A stretch of 64,000 nucleotides of DNA from Prochlorococcus sp. AG-347-K17 (GTDB lineage: Bacteria > Cyanobacteriota > Cyanobacteriia > PCC-6307 > Cyanobiaceae). The notes below the pieces were generated by a model. That model saw only the letters and a list, made by a program, of their open reading frames with translations. It was not told the DNA's origin and ran no database searches. Positions 6,699 through 15,895 of this stretch are shown here, one piece after another; the stretch's first letter is position 1, and each line of letters opens with the position of its first letter. Both the position numbers and the translations under genes were made by a program. Location of the stretch: the NCBI GenBank assembly GCA_003281385.1, contig QCCE01000004.1:1-64000 (forward strand). The letters are read 5' to 3'.

Positions 6699-8921
6699 AT
6701 GTTCACCTCATCTTCAATAATTGATAATCTTAATCAATCAGAAGGGTTAGAATATAAAAAATTATGCAGATTATTAAAAATAACAAAGAAACCTGATAAG
6801 GATAAATTAGACATTGCTTTAACAGCTCTAGAAAAACTTGAAATAATTCATAAAAATGAAAATGATGAATATACCTGCATAAAAGATAATGATCATCTTG
6901 TCGCCAAAATAAGATGTAGCAGCAAAGGCTATTGCTTTGCTGTAAGGGGAAAAGACAAAGAAGATATATACATTAAAGAAAATCTACTTAATTATGCATG
7001 GAATGGAGATAAAGTTTTAGTAAGGATAATAAAAGAGGGTTATAGAAGAAGATCACCTGAAGGAATAGTTGATTGTATTCTTGAAAGATCAAATCAAATA
7101 CTTCTTTCTAAAGTTGAAATAATCAATAATGATGTATATGCAATCCCAATAGACGATAGGATCCTTTCTAAGATTAAACTTCCAAAAGATAATAAAAAAT
7201 ATACTTTCAAGCCAGACAATAAGAATATAGTAAAAGTTGAGATTGATCGATTCCCCATAGGTCAAGATGAAGGACTTGGTCATGTGATACAAGAACTAAA
7301 ACTTAACAATAATGAGGAATATGATATGGACTTTGTTTTATCCAAAAGTAATATCCTTAAATCATCCAATTTAAATTATATTGAATCAAAAAAAATAGAA
7401 AAAAGGGAGAGGATAGACCTTACAGATAAAAACTCTTATTTATTCAAAAGTTGGAATTCTAATAATTCTCCTATGCTCCCAATGATTCAAATAGAGCAAG
7501 GGGAAAATAAAATTACTAAATTATGGATACATACAAATAATCTTGCAGAAAGAGTAGATCTAAATAGTAAAAAATCTCTAGAAATATTATTTAATGGCTT
7601 TGAGACATTACCATTATTAAATGATTGGCAAAACTACCTAAGTGAAGCCATAAGAAATGAATCTGAATTTAAATCTGGTGAAAAGAATGAAGCAATAAGC
7701 CTCTGTATAAATTTAAATAGTGATAATGAAATAATTGATTGGTCATTTCATCTTACTTTAGTAAAGTGCTCTCTTATTGTTGGAAGTGATCATACTGACG
7801 CTCTTTTATCTAGAAAAAGTAAATCAAGGATAACCTCTCGGGTATTAAAACCTATAAAGGAATATATCGATGATTTAGATAAAATATTTGAAGTTTCATC
7901 TTCATTCAGACAAAAACATCTTTTGGAGGGCAAGGTTGAAATACCTGCGCCACTTAATAAAATAGAAATATTAGAAGAATTTTTTATTCACAATCCAGCT
8001 GAATATTCAAAAGGATTTTTTGAGCCATTAAATAAGGAAGATTCCCAAACCTTTCTTTCACCACTTTTACATGAAGCTAATACAATATGGTTCACACATT
8101 CAAATCGATATGGCTTAAAAAGCGCAGGATATTGCTCAAAAGGAATAGATTACGTTAATGCAAATGAAATCATCAAATATTCGGAATTTATTGATGATGA
8201 TGTAGAGCTTAATGAAGAAGGCAATTTGACATTTAGTCAAGTAATTAAATTATGCGGAGATGATAATAAAAAAAGAATCCTACATAAACTTCTAATTAAT
8301 GAATTTAAGGACAACGAAGTAAGGTTGATATCTAAAAATCCTGATAATGATGAATCAGAAAAATCATTTATTTCTCCATGGACAATTCCTGGATTTGACT
8401 TCACTAATCTTATTAACCAGTATTGTGTTTTTAATATGATAATAAATGGTAAGAAATCAAAGAAAAATAATATTAATGTAATAAATATATCTGAAAGTAA
8501 TTCATTAGATTTAGTAGATTGGGATATATTTAATTCATCAATTTCAAAAAATCTAGAAATATTATTTAACAAGTTTGTGATAGATAAACTTAATGAATCC
8601 AAGCACAAAGTTAACCAATATAAATCTAATATGATAAATATAAAAAAAGTTAGAAAAGCAGAAAAATTACTAGGTAATATTTATAGTGGGTTTATATTAT
8701 CAGTGCAAACGTATGGTTTCTTTGTTGAGATATCAGAACTAAATGTAGAGGGTTTAGTCCACGTAAGCACTCTTAATAATGATTGGTATGAATATAGATC
8801 AAGGCAAAATCTTTTAATCGGAAGAAAATCTAAAAAATCATATAAAGTTGGAGATGCAATAGAAGTAAAAATCATTAAAGTCGATATTCTTAAGTATCAA
8901 ATTGATTTAGAATTAACATAA
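6699..8921 (+). CDS. RNB/S1-domain protein, RNase II/R family (Zam-like), catalytic motif degenerate
   Basis: A 740-residue protein laid out like RNase R: a helical N-terminus, a cold-shock-type domain (about 65-115, with GYCFAV, DIYIKE and WNGDKVLVRI), a central RNB-like region, and a C-terminal S1 domain (about 658-740, GFILSVQTYGFFVEI). The part matching the RNB core is recognisable by KLWIHTNNLAERVDL (compare VHIADV). However, the catalytic DxxDxDD(A) aspartates expected at about 240-262 are replaced by LTDKNSYLFKSWNSNNSPM, and the SPIRRY motif is eroded. The product may bind RNA without cutting it. In cyanobacteria such proteins are often named Zam (acetazolamide resistance). Ordinary long gene with an ATG start. 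Confidence 0.75.
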   Translation: MFTSSSIIDNLNQSEGLEYKKLCRLLKITKKPDKDKLDIALTALEKLEIIHKNENDEYTCIKDNDHLVAKIRCSSKGYCFAVRGKDKEDIYIKENLLNYAWNGDKVLVRIIKEGYRRRSPEGIVDCILERSNQILLSKVEIINNDVYAIPIDDRILSKIKLPKDNKKYTFKPDNKNIVKVEIDRFPIGQDEGLGHVIQELKLNNNEEYDMDFVLSKSNILKSSNLNYIESKKIEKRERIDLTDKNSYLFKSWNSNNSPMLPMIQIEQGENKITKLWIHTNNLAERVDLNSKKSLEILFNGFETLPLLNDWQNYLSEAIRNESEFKSGEKNEAISLCINLNSDNEIIDWSFHLTLVKCSLIVGSDHTDALLSRKSKSRITSRVLKPIKEYIDDLDKIFEVSSSFRQKHLLEGKVEIPAPLNKIEILEEFFIHNPAEYSKGFFEPLNKEDSQTFLSPLLHEANTIWFTHSNRYGLKSAGYCSKGIDYVNANEIIKYSEFIDDDVELNEEGNLTFSQVIKLCGDDNKKRILHKLLINEFKDNEVRLISKNPDNDESEKSFISPWTIPGFDFTNLINQYCVFNMIINGKKSKKNNINVINISESNSLDLVDWDIFNSSISKNLEILFNKFVIDKLNESKHKVNQYKSNMINIKKVRKAEKLLGNIYSGFILSVQTYGFFVEISELNVEGLVHVSTLNNDWYEYRSRQNLLIGRKSKKSYKVGDAIEVKIIKVDILKYQIDLELT

Positions 8922-8985
8922 ATAAATTTTTATAAAATACATTATGGAAATATTAACCAAAACAATTTAAGTTATTTTTAGAATT

Positions 8986-9429
8986 ATGTTTAAGAAAAAA
9001 TATTTATTAATAACTCTTTTTTTTGTAATAATTTTTCAATTTTTATTATATACAAATAATAATCAGAAGACTTCATTTAGATACTTTAAATGGACTCTAC
9101 AAGAAGTAAGTATAGGTAAGTTAATCAGCATTTCATTTTTTTCTGGGTTATTTATAAGTACTTTATTGAGTACCACTATTACTAGTACTAGTTTCAGAAA
9201 AAATGCTTTCGAAAATGTGGAAGATGATTTTGGATCTCAATATAATGAGAAAAATTTGGAACCAAACGTTGAGATGCCGCCTCAAAGGGATATAAGAGAA
9301 ACTCAACCAACAATTTCTGTTAATTACAGAGTAGTAAAAAATATGAATGATAATAATTTAAAAAAAGATTTAAATTATTCAAATCCAGATAATATGGATG
9401 ATTGGGATAATGCTGATAATGATTGGTAG
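8986..9429 (+). CDS. DUF1049/LapA-like membrane protein
   Basis: 147 residues: a signal-anchor helix (about 5-23), a second hydrophobic stretch (about 46-66, SISFFSGLFISTLLST), then a long polar acidic tail with NYRVVK near residue 103 and an Asn/Asp-rich end (DDWDNADNDW). The two-helix layout with F-W-T-L-Q-x-V-S-I-G between the helices recalls LapA/DUF1049 proteins. Function unknown. It may be co-transcribed with the DUF2996 gene 61 bases downstream. Confidence 0.5.
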   Translation: MFKKKYLLITLFFVIIFQFLLYTNNNQKTSFRYFKWTLQEVSIGKLISISFFSGLFISTLLSTTITSTSFRKNAFENVEDDFGSQYNEKNLEPNVEMPPQRDIRETQPTISVNYRVVKNMNDNNLKKDLNYSNPDNMDDWDNADNDW

Positions 9430-9490
9430 AAAATATATTTATTAAAAAATGATTTTTTTAATTTATAATAATTCTTGAATAGTATTTTTT

Positions 9491-10066
9491 ATGGAAGAAA
9501 ACTCAGAAACAAATAATAAAGCTACTAATGAAATATCTGATAATGCTACTAAATCCAATTCTGAAGAAATAAAAGAACCAAAATCAGAAGTACTAGATAT
9601 TAAAGGAAATAATTCTATTTCTCAAAATAATTCTGCTCCTAAAGTTGACATAGAAAATGGAAATGATATACCGGTTAAAAATATTCCAAAACCCAAAAAA
9701 GAACTCCCTATAGAGAAAAAGCCTTTTCAAGAATTTGTCAATTTTCATTTACTACCCTCTTTAACAGAAGAGATTAATCAAAGAGGATTAGAAATAAATT
9801 ACATAAATCTCCAAAACACCAATAGACCCATAGCAGGGGATAAATGTTGGGTTATTAATTGTGAAATTAAAGATACTTGCAACTTTTGGTTATCTTTTGA
9901 AAAGGACGATATAAGTTCTTTAAAAAGTATTTCTTTATCGAAACCAAATCAAAAACCTAGCATTATTGAATCATTTCTTATTGACGAAAAAAGGATAACC
10001 CTCAAATTAATCATTTCAAGAGTATTGCAGAGATTAAATGGACAAAAATTGATAGGAGTTAATTAA
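9491..10066 (+). CDS. DUF2996 protein (LPA3-like)
   Basis: 191 residues. The first 75 or so are low-complexity and rich in Asn, Glu, Lys and Pro. The C-terminal domain starts KPFQEFVNFHLLPSL and ends with PSIIESFLIDEKRITLKLII and VLQRLNGQKLIGVN, the pattern of DUF2996. The plant relative LPA3 assists photosystem II assembly, so a role there is plausible but inferred. It lies just upstream of acsF on the same strand. Confidence 0.75.
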   Translation: MEENSETNNKATNEISDNATKSNSEEIKEPKSEVLDIKGNNSISQNNSAPKVDIENGNDIPVKNIPKPKKELPIEKKPFQEFVNFHLLPSLTEEINQRGLEINYINLQNTNRPIAGDKCWVINCEIKDTCNFWLSFEKDDISSLKSISLSKPNQKPSIIESFLIDEKRITLKLIISRVLQRLNGQKLIGVN

Positions 10067-10146
10067 AAAAAAGAATAACACCAAGTTAACTTTTTCCTCG
10101 AAAATACAAATAATAGTAAATAATAGTAATAACAAAACAGTTAAAG

Positions 10147-11319
10147 ATGTCTCAATCAACTATCGAATCTACAAATAAAAAAGAAGTAAATAGAGGAAAA
10201 GCCCCGGCAAAAGAAACAATTTTGTCTCCCAGATTTTACACAACAGACTTTGAGGCAATGGAAAATATGGATTTATCAATAAATGAAGAGGAATTAGAAG
10301 CGATATGTGAGGAATTTAGGAAAGACTACAATAGACATCATTTTGTTAGGAATAGTGAATTTGAAGGGGCTGCTGAAAAATTAGATCCTGAAACAAGAGA
10401 ACTTTTTGTTGATTTTCTTGAAGGAAGTTGTACATCAGAATTTTCAGGTTTTTTACTTTACAAGGAGCTTAGCAAAAGGATTAAAGACAAAAACCCTCTT
10501 CTTGCTGAATGTTTTGCACACATGGCCAGAGACGAAGCTAGACATGCAGGTTTCTTGAATAAATCTATGAGTGATTTTGGATTACAGTTAGATTTAGGTT
10601 TTTTAACAGCAAACAAGGATTACACATATTTCCCACCAAGAAGTATTTTTTACGCAACTTATTTATCTGAAAAAATAGGTTATTGGAGATACATTGCAAT
10701 TTATAAGCATCTTGAAAAAAATCCAGATAGTAAAATTTTTCCACTATTTAATTATTTTGAAAATTGGTGTCAGGATGAAAATAGACATGGAGATTTCTTT
10801 GATGCTCTGATGAAAGCACAGCCACGTACTGTTAAATCTTTAAGTCAAAAAATTACCATTGGCGGCTCTACCTTTACACACCCACTATTTGACTACTTTC
10901 ATAGATTTAGATATTTTTTGAATAATCTTCCATTAACATCCAAGTTATGGTCTAGGTTTTTTCTATTAGCTGTATTTGCAACTATGTATGCAAGGGATTT
11001 GGGAATTAAAAAAGATTTCTACAGTTCATTAGGTTTAGATGCCAAAGATTACGACCAGTTTGTTATTAATAAAACAAATGAAACTGCAGCTAGAGTTTTC
11101 CCTGTAGTAATGGACGTTTATGATAAATCTTTTTATGGAAGATTAGATAAAATAGTAGAGAATAATAAGGTTCTTTCCGATATCGCAAGAAGTGATAGAA
11201 ATAAAGTATCTAAAACTCTTAAAAAATTACCTAAATATTTATCAAACGGTTACCAGTTATTAAGACTATACTTATTAAAACCTCTAAATAGCAAAGATTT
11301 CCAACCTTCGATTAGATAA
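10147..11319 (+). CDS. acsF: Mg-protoporphyrin IX monomethyl ester oxidative cyclase (aerobic)
   Basis: 390 residues. AcsF uses O2 to form the fifth ring of chlorophyll, turning Mg-protoporphyrin IX monomethyl ester into divinyl protochlorophyllide. The di-iron ligands sit in the expected carboxylate/histidine motifs: E92 in the [13 protein letters not shown] block, DEARH at 129-133 and DENRH at 210-214. Length matches the cyanobacterial enzyme. Soluble to membrane-associated. chlH, which acts earlier in the same pathway, lies about 13 kb away. The ATG at 10147 is clear. Confidence 0.97.
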   Translation: MSQSTIESTNKKEVNRGKAPAKETILSPRFYTTDFEAMENMDLSINEEELEAICEEFRKDYNRHHFVRNSEFEGAAEKLDPETRELFVDFLEGSCTSEFSGFLLYKELSKRIKDKNPLLAECFAHMARDEARHAGFLNKSMSDFGLQLDLGFLTANKDYTYFPPRSIFYATYLSEKIGYWRYIAIYKHLEKNPDSKIFPLFNYFENWCQDENRHGDFFDALMKAQPRTVKSLSQKITIGGSTFTHPLFDYFHRFRYFLNNLPLTSKLWSRFFLLAVFATMYARDLGIKKDFYSSLGLDAKDYDQFVINKTNETAARVFPVVMDVYDKSFYGRLDKIVENNKVLSDIARSDRNKVSKTLKKLPKYLSNGYQLLRLYLLKPLNSKDFQPSIR

Positions 11320-11350
11320 TCTTTCACTCAGAGAAGATTTATTAAGTCAT

Positions 11351-12775
11351 ATGCTTTCGTCACAAATCAAATCAAATGAAATCATTTTTGGTAGTTGCAA
11401 CAAAGATTTATTAGAAGAAGTTATTTTCTATGGGATAGGACTTGGGGCTGATTTTGTAGAAATTTTTATAGAGAATACAGACAACTCAAGCGTTCTAGCT
11501 GAAGATGATTTCATTACAAGTGTAAGTCCATCATTTGGAAGGGGTGCTGGTATTAGAATCTTCAAAGATAAAAAGGATGGATTTGTAAGTACAAATGATT
11601 TGACAAAGAATGGCTTGATGAGGTCAGTATCCCAGGCTATTGAGATGTTAGACATAACAGATAATAAAAAAAGAGAAGTATTTAACGGTCTAGATAAACA
11701 TAGGGACTATAGTTTGTCCAAGAAAAAATGGATTAATGAAGTCCCATCGATTCATGAGATAAGTGAAAAACTATTAGTTAGCACAAAGTCTCTTAAAAAA
11801 AATAATAAAATTATAACTAGAAAAGGAAGTTACTCAAGAAATCTTCAAGAGGTAATTATAGCCTCCAGCGATGGAACCTATGTCTCAGATATTAGGTTGC
11901 ATCAAACAGTTGGACTCAACGTGATTGCTATTGATGCCCAATATAGATCTAGTGGAAGTAGAAGATTTGGATCATCAGGAATGCCTCATGAATTCAGATT
12001 ATGGGATCACGAAAAAGCAGCTAATGATGTATTCGAAAGCTCAATGAACATGCTGTATGCAGATTATGTTGATGCGGGACAAATGCCTGTTGTATTAGCT
12101 AATAAATTTGGTGGTGTTATATTCCACGAAGCCTGCGGTCATTTACTTGAAACTACTCAAATAGAGAGAGGAACAACACCATTTGAGAATAAATTGGATG
12201 AAAAAATTGCACATGAATCTGTAACAGCAATAGATGAAGGAATATCAGAGGGATCCTTTGGTTCATTATCAGTAGATGATGAAGGTATGGAACCCGAAAA
12301 ATCAGTTCTTATAAAAGATGGTATATTAAAAAAATTCATATCCGACAGGGCAGGTGAATTAAGAACTGGCCATAAAAGAACAGGAAGTGGAAGAAGACAA
12401 AATTATTCTTTTGCTGCAGCTTCACGAATGAGAAATACTTTTATAGCTAAAGGTGAGCACTCGAAAGAGGATTTAATCAATAGTATTAGTGATGGTCTTT
12501 ACTGCAAATCAATGGGTGGTGGCAGTGTAGGTGCTACAGGACAATTTAATTTTGCAGTAGAAGAAGGATATCTTATTAAAAATGGAAAATTAACTAAACC
12601 AGTAAAGGGAGCAACCTTGATTGGAGAGGCTAAAGAAGTTATGCCAAAAATATCAATGTGCGGGAATGATCTCGAATTAGCTCCTGGATTCTGTGGATCC
12701 ATCAGTGGGAGTGTAAACGTAACTGTAGGCCAACCTCATATTAAGGTTGATTCAATCACTGTTGGCGGAAGATAG
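11351..12775 (+). CDS. tldD: TldD-family metalloprotease subunit
   Basis: 474 residues. TldD forms a heterodimer with TldE (PmbA) that degrades unfolded or modified peptides; TldD carries the zinc site. The motif HEACGH is at 259-264, with the following LLE and a conserved GGGSVGATGQFNF block near 390. It is followed by tldE after only 3 bases, so the pair is one operon with fmt downstream. In E. coli TldD/E matures peptide microcins; no such peptide is obvious next to it here. Confidence 0.95.
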   Translation: MLSSQIKSNEIIFGSCNKDLLEEVIFYGIGLGADFVEIFIENTDNSSVLAEDDFITSVSPSFGRGAGIRIFKDKKDGFVSTNDLTKNGLMRSVSQAIEMLDITDNKKREVFNGLDKHRDYSLSKKKWINEVPSIHEISEKLLVSTKSLKKNNKIITRKGSYSRNLQEVIIASSDGTYVSDIRLHQTVGLNVIAIDAQYRSSGSRRFGSSGMPHEFRLWDHEKAANDVFESSMNMLYADYVDAGQMPVVLANKFGGVIFHEACGHLLETTQIERGTTPFENKLDEKIAHESVTAIDEGISEGSFGSLSVDDEGMEPEKSVLIKDGILKKFISDRAGELRTGHKRTGSGRRQNYSFAAASRMRNTFIAKGEHSKEDLINSISDGLYCKSMGGGSVGATGQFNFAVEEGYLIKNGKLTKPVKGATLIGEAKEVMPKISMCGNDLELAPGFCGSISGSVNVTVGQPHIKVDSITVGGR

Positions 12776-12778
12776 GAT

Positions 12779-14131
12779 ATGAATTCAAAAGAAATAACAA
12801 CTCATATCTCAGAAGCTGCAGATTCTCTAAATCTTAAAAAATGGGATTATGGTGCAAGCTTTTCTAATGATTATTCTGTGCAGGTAGATAAAGGTGAGGC
12901 TAAACAACTTAAGGCATCACAAAAGCAAATTTTAACTATAAGAGTTTGGAACGAATCTAATTTAGTTGGTATTACAACAACTAGTGATATAAGCGAATCT
13001 GGCATTAAAAAAGCTCTAAATCAAGCAAATATTGCATCTGATTTTGGCAATAAGAATGAAAGAACAGAATTCTCACCACTAGCCAAGGATCCTATTGAAG
13101 TTAAGGACTCAAAAAAAAGAAATCCTGTTGGTATAAAAAAATTACTAACTCTTTTAAGAGAAGCGGAAGTAAAACTATTAGAAAGCCATGAATCCATAAA
13201 ATCTGTTCCGTATAATGGTCTATCTGAGAGTTTTTATGAGAGAGTTTATGCAAATAGTGATGGTTCTTATCGGAGTTATACCAAAAGTCAAGCTGCACTT
13301 TATTTATATGCAAGAGCAGAAGAGAAAAATAAGAAACCTCGTAGCTCAGGTTCAGTAGAACTTGGATATGGAGTTGAAGATATAGATATAGAGTCGTGTA
13401 TTAAAGACGCTTCTAATAAAACAATTTCTCATTTAAATTATTCATCTATTAAAACTCATAAATATTTAATATGTTTTTCCCCTGAGTCTTTTTTAACGAT
13501 CATTAATGCCTTTAGTTCGATGTTTAATGCTAGAAGCATTTTAGATGGAGTTAGCTTATCTAATAAAAATTCTATTGGAGAGAAACTATCTACAGAATCA
13601 CTTAATATTTATGATGATGGTCTTCATGAAAAGAATATTTCTTCATCACCATTTGATGGAGAGGGAACTCCTACAAAAAAACTATGTTTAATTAAAAAAG
13701 GGAGACTTGAAAATTTTATGCATTCTGAATCAACTGCAAGAATATTTAAAACAATGCCCACAGGCCACGCTGGACTAGGATCGAAAGTCTCAGTATCTCC
13801 TGATTGGATAGTAGTTGAAAAATCAGAGGAAAACTCAAATCTAAATACATCATTAGAACACTCTAACTATGAGGGAGAATTTGTATATATTGAAGAATTA
13901 AATGCAATCCATGCTGGCGTCAAAGCAAGTCAAGGTTCATTCTCTCTGCCATTTGATGGATGGCTCTATAAAAACGGCAAAAAAATTTCAATAGAATCTG
14001 CTACTGTAGCGGGGGATATCAAATATCTTTTGAAGAATATAGTAAATATTGAATCAAACCAAGAAGTAACAACAAGTGGAATTTCTCCACATATATGGGT
14101 AGATGAATTATCAATAACTGGTGACGCGTGA
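12779..14131 (+). CDS. tldE: TldE/PmbA-family protein, partner of TldD
   Basis: 450 residues, homologous in fold to TldD but without the HExxxH zinc motif, as expected for the non-catalytic partner. Recognisable pieces are SPFDGEGTPTKK and the C-terminal HAGVKASQGSFSLPFDGWLY. It starts 3 bases after tldD and its stop overlaps the fmt start by 4 bases, showing tight translational coupling. Confidence 0.92.
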   Translation: MNSKEITTHISEAADSLNLKKWDYGASFSNDYSVQVDKGEAKQLKASQKQILTIRVWNESNLVGITTTSDISESGIKKALNQANIASDFGNKNERTEFSPLAKDPIEVKDSKKRNPVGIKKLLTLLREAEVKLLESHESIKSVPYNGLSESFYERVYANSDGSYRSYTKSQAALYLYARAEEKNKKPRSSGSVELGYGVEDIDIESCIKDASNKTISHLNYSSIKTHKYLICFSPESFLTIINAFSSMFNARSILDGVSLSNKNSIGEKLSTESLNIYDDGLHEKNISSSPFDGEGTPTKKLCLIKKGRLENFMHSESTARIFKTMPTGHAGLGSKVSVSPDWIVVEKSEENSNLNTSLEHSNYEGEFVYIEELNAIHAGVKASQGSFSLPFDGWLYKNGKKISIESATVAGDIKYLLKNIVNIESNQEVTTSGISPHIWVDELSITGDA

Positions 14132-15114
14132 GAATTATATTCTGGGGAACACCTGAATATTCAATCGCGAGCCTTGATATTTTTATTAAATCTAAGCATG
14201 AGGTAATTGGAGTAGTTAGCCAACCCGATAAGAAAAGATCTAGGGGAAATAAATTAATATCCTCACCTGTTAAAAGATTTGCCGAGCAAGAATCTATAAA
14301 AATTTATACTCCAACTAAAATCAGAGACAATATACATTTTATAAATGAACTTAAATCACTATCTTGTGATCTATTTATTGTTATTGCTTACGGGAAAATA
14401 TTACCCAAAGAGATATTGGAAATCCCAAAATTTGGATGTTGGAATGCACATGCTTCATTACTTCCAAGATGGCGTGGTGCAGCACCAATCCAATGGTCAC
14501 TAATAAAAGGCGATGAATTTACTGGTGTAGGAATTATGAAAATGAATGAGGGACTAGATACTGGCGACTTATTATTGGAAGAAAAAATTAAAATTTGTAA
14601 TGACGATAATTTAACTATACTATCGGAAAAACTTAGTATTTTATCTGCAAAATTATTTTTAAATGCCACATCACTAATCGAAGAAAATATTTATAAAAAT
14701 ACTAATTCTCAATTAATAAAACAAAATTCCCTTGGAAGAGAAATTACTTACGCAAGAATGATTGAAAAATCAGACTTTAGAGTTGATTGGTGTAATGAGG
14801 CAATGGAAATTTCTCAAAAAATAAAAGGATTATACCCACGAGCAAACACAACTTTTAGAGGCAAGAACCTAAAAATACTTAAAATAAAAGTTTTGAGTAG
14901 TGATGAAATTAAAAATGAAAAACACCTTTTCATGAGCAATTATTCAAGACCAGGTATTATTATTGCTGTAAAAGAAAATGAAGGGATAATAATTTCAACT
15001 AAAACTGATCCGATTATTTTGTTAGAAGCAAAACTTGAAGGCAAAAACATTTCTAGCAAAAAGCAATTGATACAACAGTTAAAGCCATCAGTAGGAGAAT
15101 ATCTCTCAGATTAA
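14128..15114 (+). CDS. fmt: Methionyl-tRNA formyltransferase
   Basis: 328 residues. It formylates Met-tRNAfMet using 10-formyl-THF for translation initiation. The catalytic triad is visible as N106, H108 (CWNAHASLLPRWRGAAPIQ) and D144 (NEGLDTGD). The start is GTG within the GTGA overlap with tldE. Its tRNA substrate, initiator tRNA-Met, is encoded in this window at 37940. The C-terminal OB-like domain is present (SRPGIIIAV). Confidence 0.96.
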   Translation: MRIIFWGTPEYSIASLDIFIKSKHEVIGVVSQPDKKRSRGNKLISSPVKRFAEQESIKIYTPTKIRDNIHFINELKSLSCDLFIVIAYGKILPKEILEIPKFGCWNAHASLLPRWRGAAPIQWSLIKGDEFTGVGIMKMNEGLDTGDLLLEEKIKICNDDNLTILSEKLSILSAKLFLNATSLIEENIYKNTNSQLIKQNSLGREITYARMIEKSDFRVDWCNEAMEISQKIKGLYPRANTTFRGKNLKILKIKVLSSDEIKNEKHLFMSNYSRPGIIIAVKENEGIIISTKTDPIILLEAKLEGKNISSKKQLIQQLKPSVGEYLSD

Positions 15115-15821
15115 GTTTTAGATTCTTTTTTAGAGAATCCCCAAATGAAGGCAAAAAGAATCAAAAAATAAAAATAATAGTCTGGAAGAATAGATTCTTT
15201 TATTAACGTATTTAGTAAAAGTTTAATCCCCACTATTAAAATTGCTACATAACCAGCCGTTTCTAATCTAGAAAATATATCCAGAAGTTTTAGAAAAATC
15301 CCCGATGTAAATCTTAAGGCTAATACTCCAATCACTGCTCCAAATATAATTAATATGTATTGATCACTGATCGCTACTGCAGTAGTGATACTATCTATTG
15401 AAAAAGCAAAATCAGTAATTGAAAGAAGAGCTACAACCCTTAAGAACCTAAAATTATTTTTATTATTATCTGTCCCATTTTCAGTGTTTTCTATATCTGA
15501 ATTAAAAAAAACATTTGAGAAGAATAAGTATATTAAATAAAAACCAGCAAAAACTCTAATAAGAACAAACTTTAGAAGAACATTAGATAATATGATCAAA
15601 ATAATCCTAAATAATAAAGATATTGTTATGCCAATATTTAAGGCTCTTGACCTTAATTCTGAACTGTCGAGGGATTTAGTAAGAGAAGCTAGTGCGACAG
15701 CATTATCTGCAGATAACAATAATTCTAGAGCAATTAATATTGGCAAAAGTGTAAAGATTTCATACCAACTATCTACCTGATCTAGAGTGGGTATAAAAGA
15801 ATTTATTGCAGCTGAATCCAT
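15111..15821 (-). CDS. TerC-family integral membrane protein
   Basis: 236 residues from the ATG at 15821 (a TTG directly before it is unlikely). About seven membrane helices. It has the TerC hallmarks: LELLLSADNAVAL near residue 32 and a matching DFAFSIDSITTAVAIS in the second half, each with a conserved membrane aspartate. Family members are linked to tellurite resistance, manganese export (Alx) and, in plants, thylakoid biogenesis. Its end overlaps fmt by 4 bases in a convergent arrangement. Confidence 0.85.
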   Translation of the reverse strand: MDSAAINSFIPTLDQVDSWYEIFTLLPILIALELLLSADNAVALASLTKSLDSSELRSRALNIGITISLLFRIILIILSNVLLKFVLIRVFAGFYLIYLFFSNVFFNSDIENTENGTDNNKNNFRFLRVVALLSITDFAFSIDSITTAVAISDQYILIIFGAVIGVLALRFTSGIFLKLLDIFSRLETAGYVAILIVGIKLLLNTLIKESILPDYYFYFLILFAFIWGFSKKESKT

Positions 15822-15895
15822 CAAATATTATTCACAATCAGTATAAAATCTAATATAATGTATCGAATATTTGTAATCAAGATTGATAACTATAA

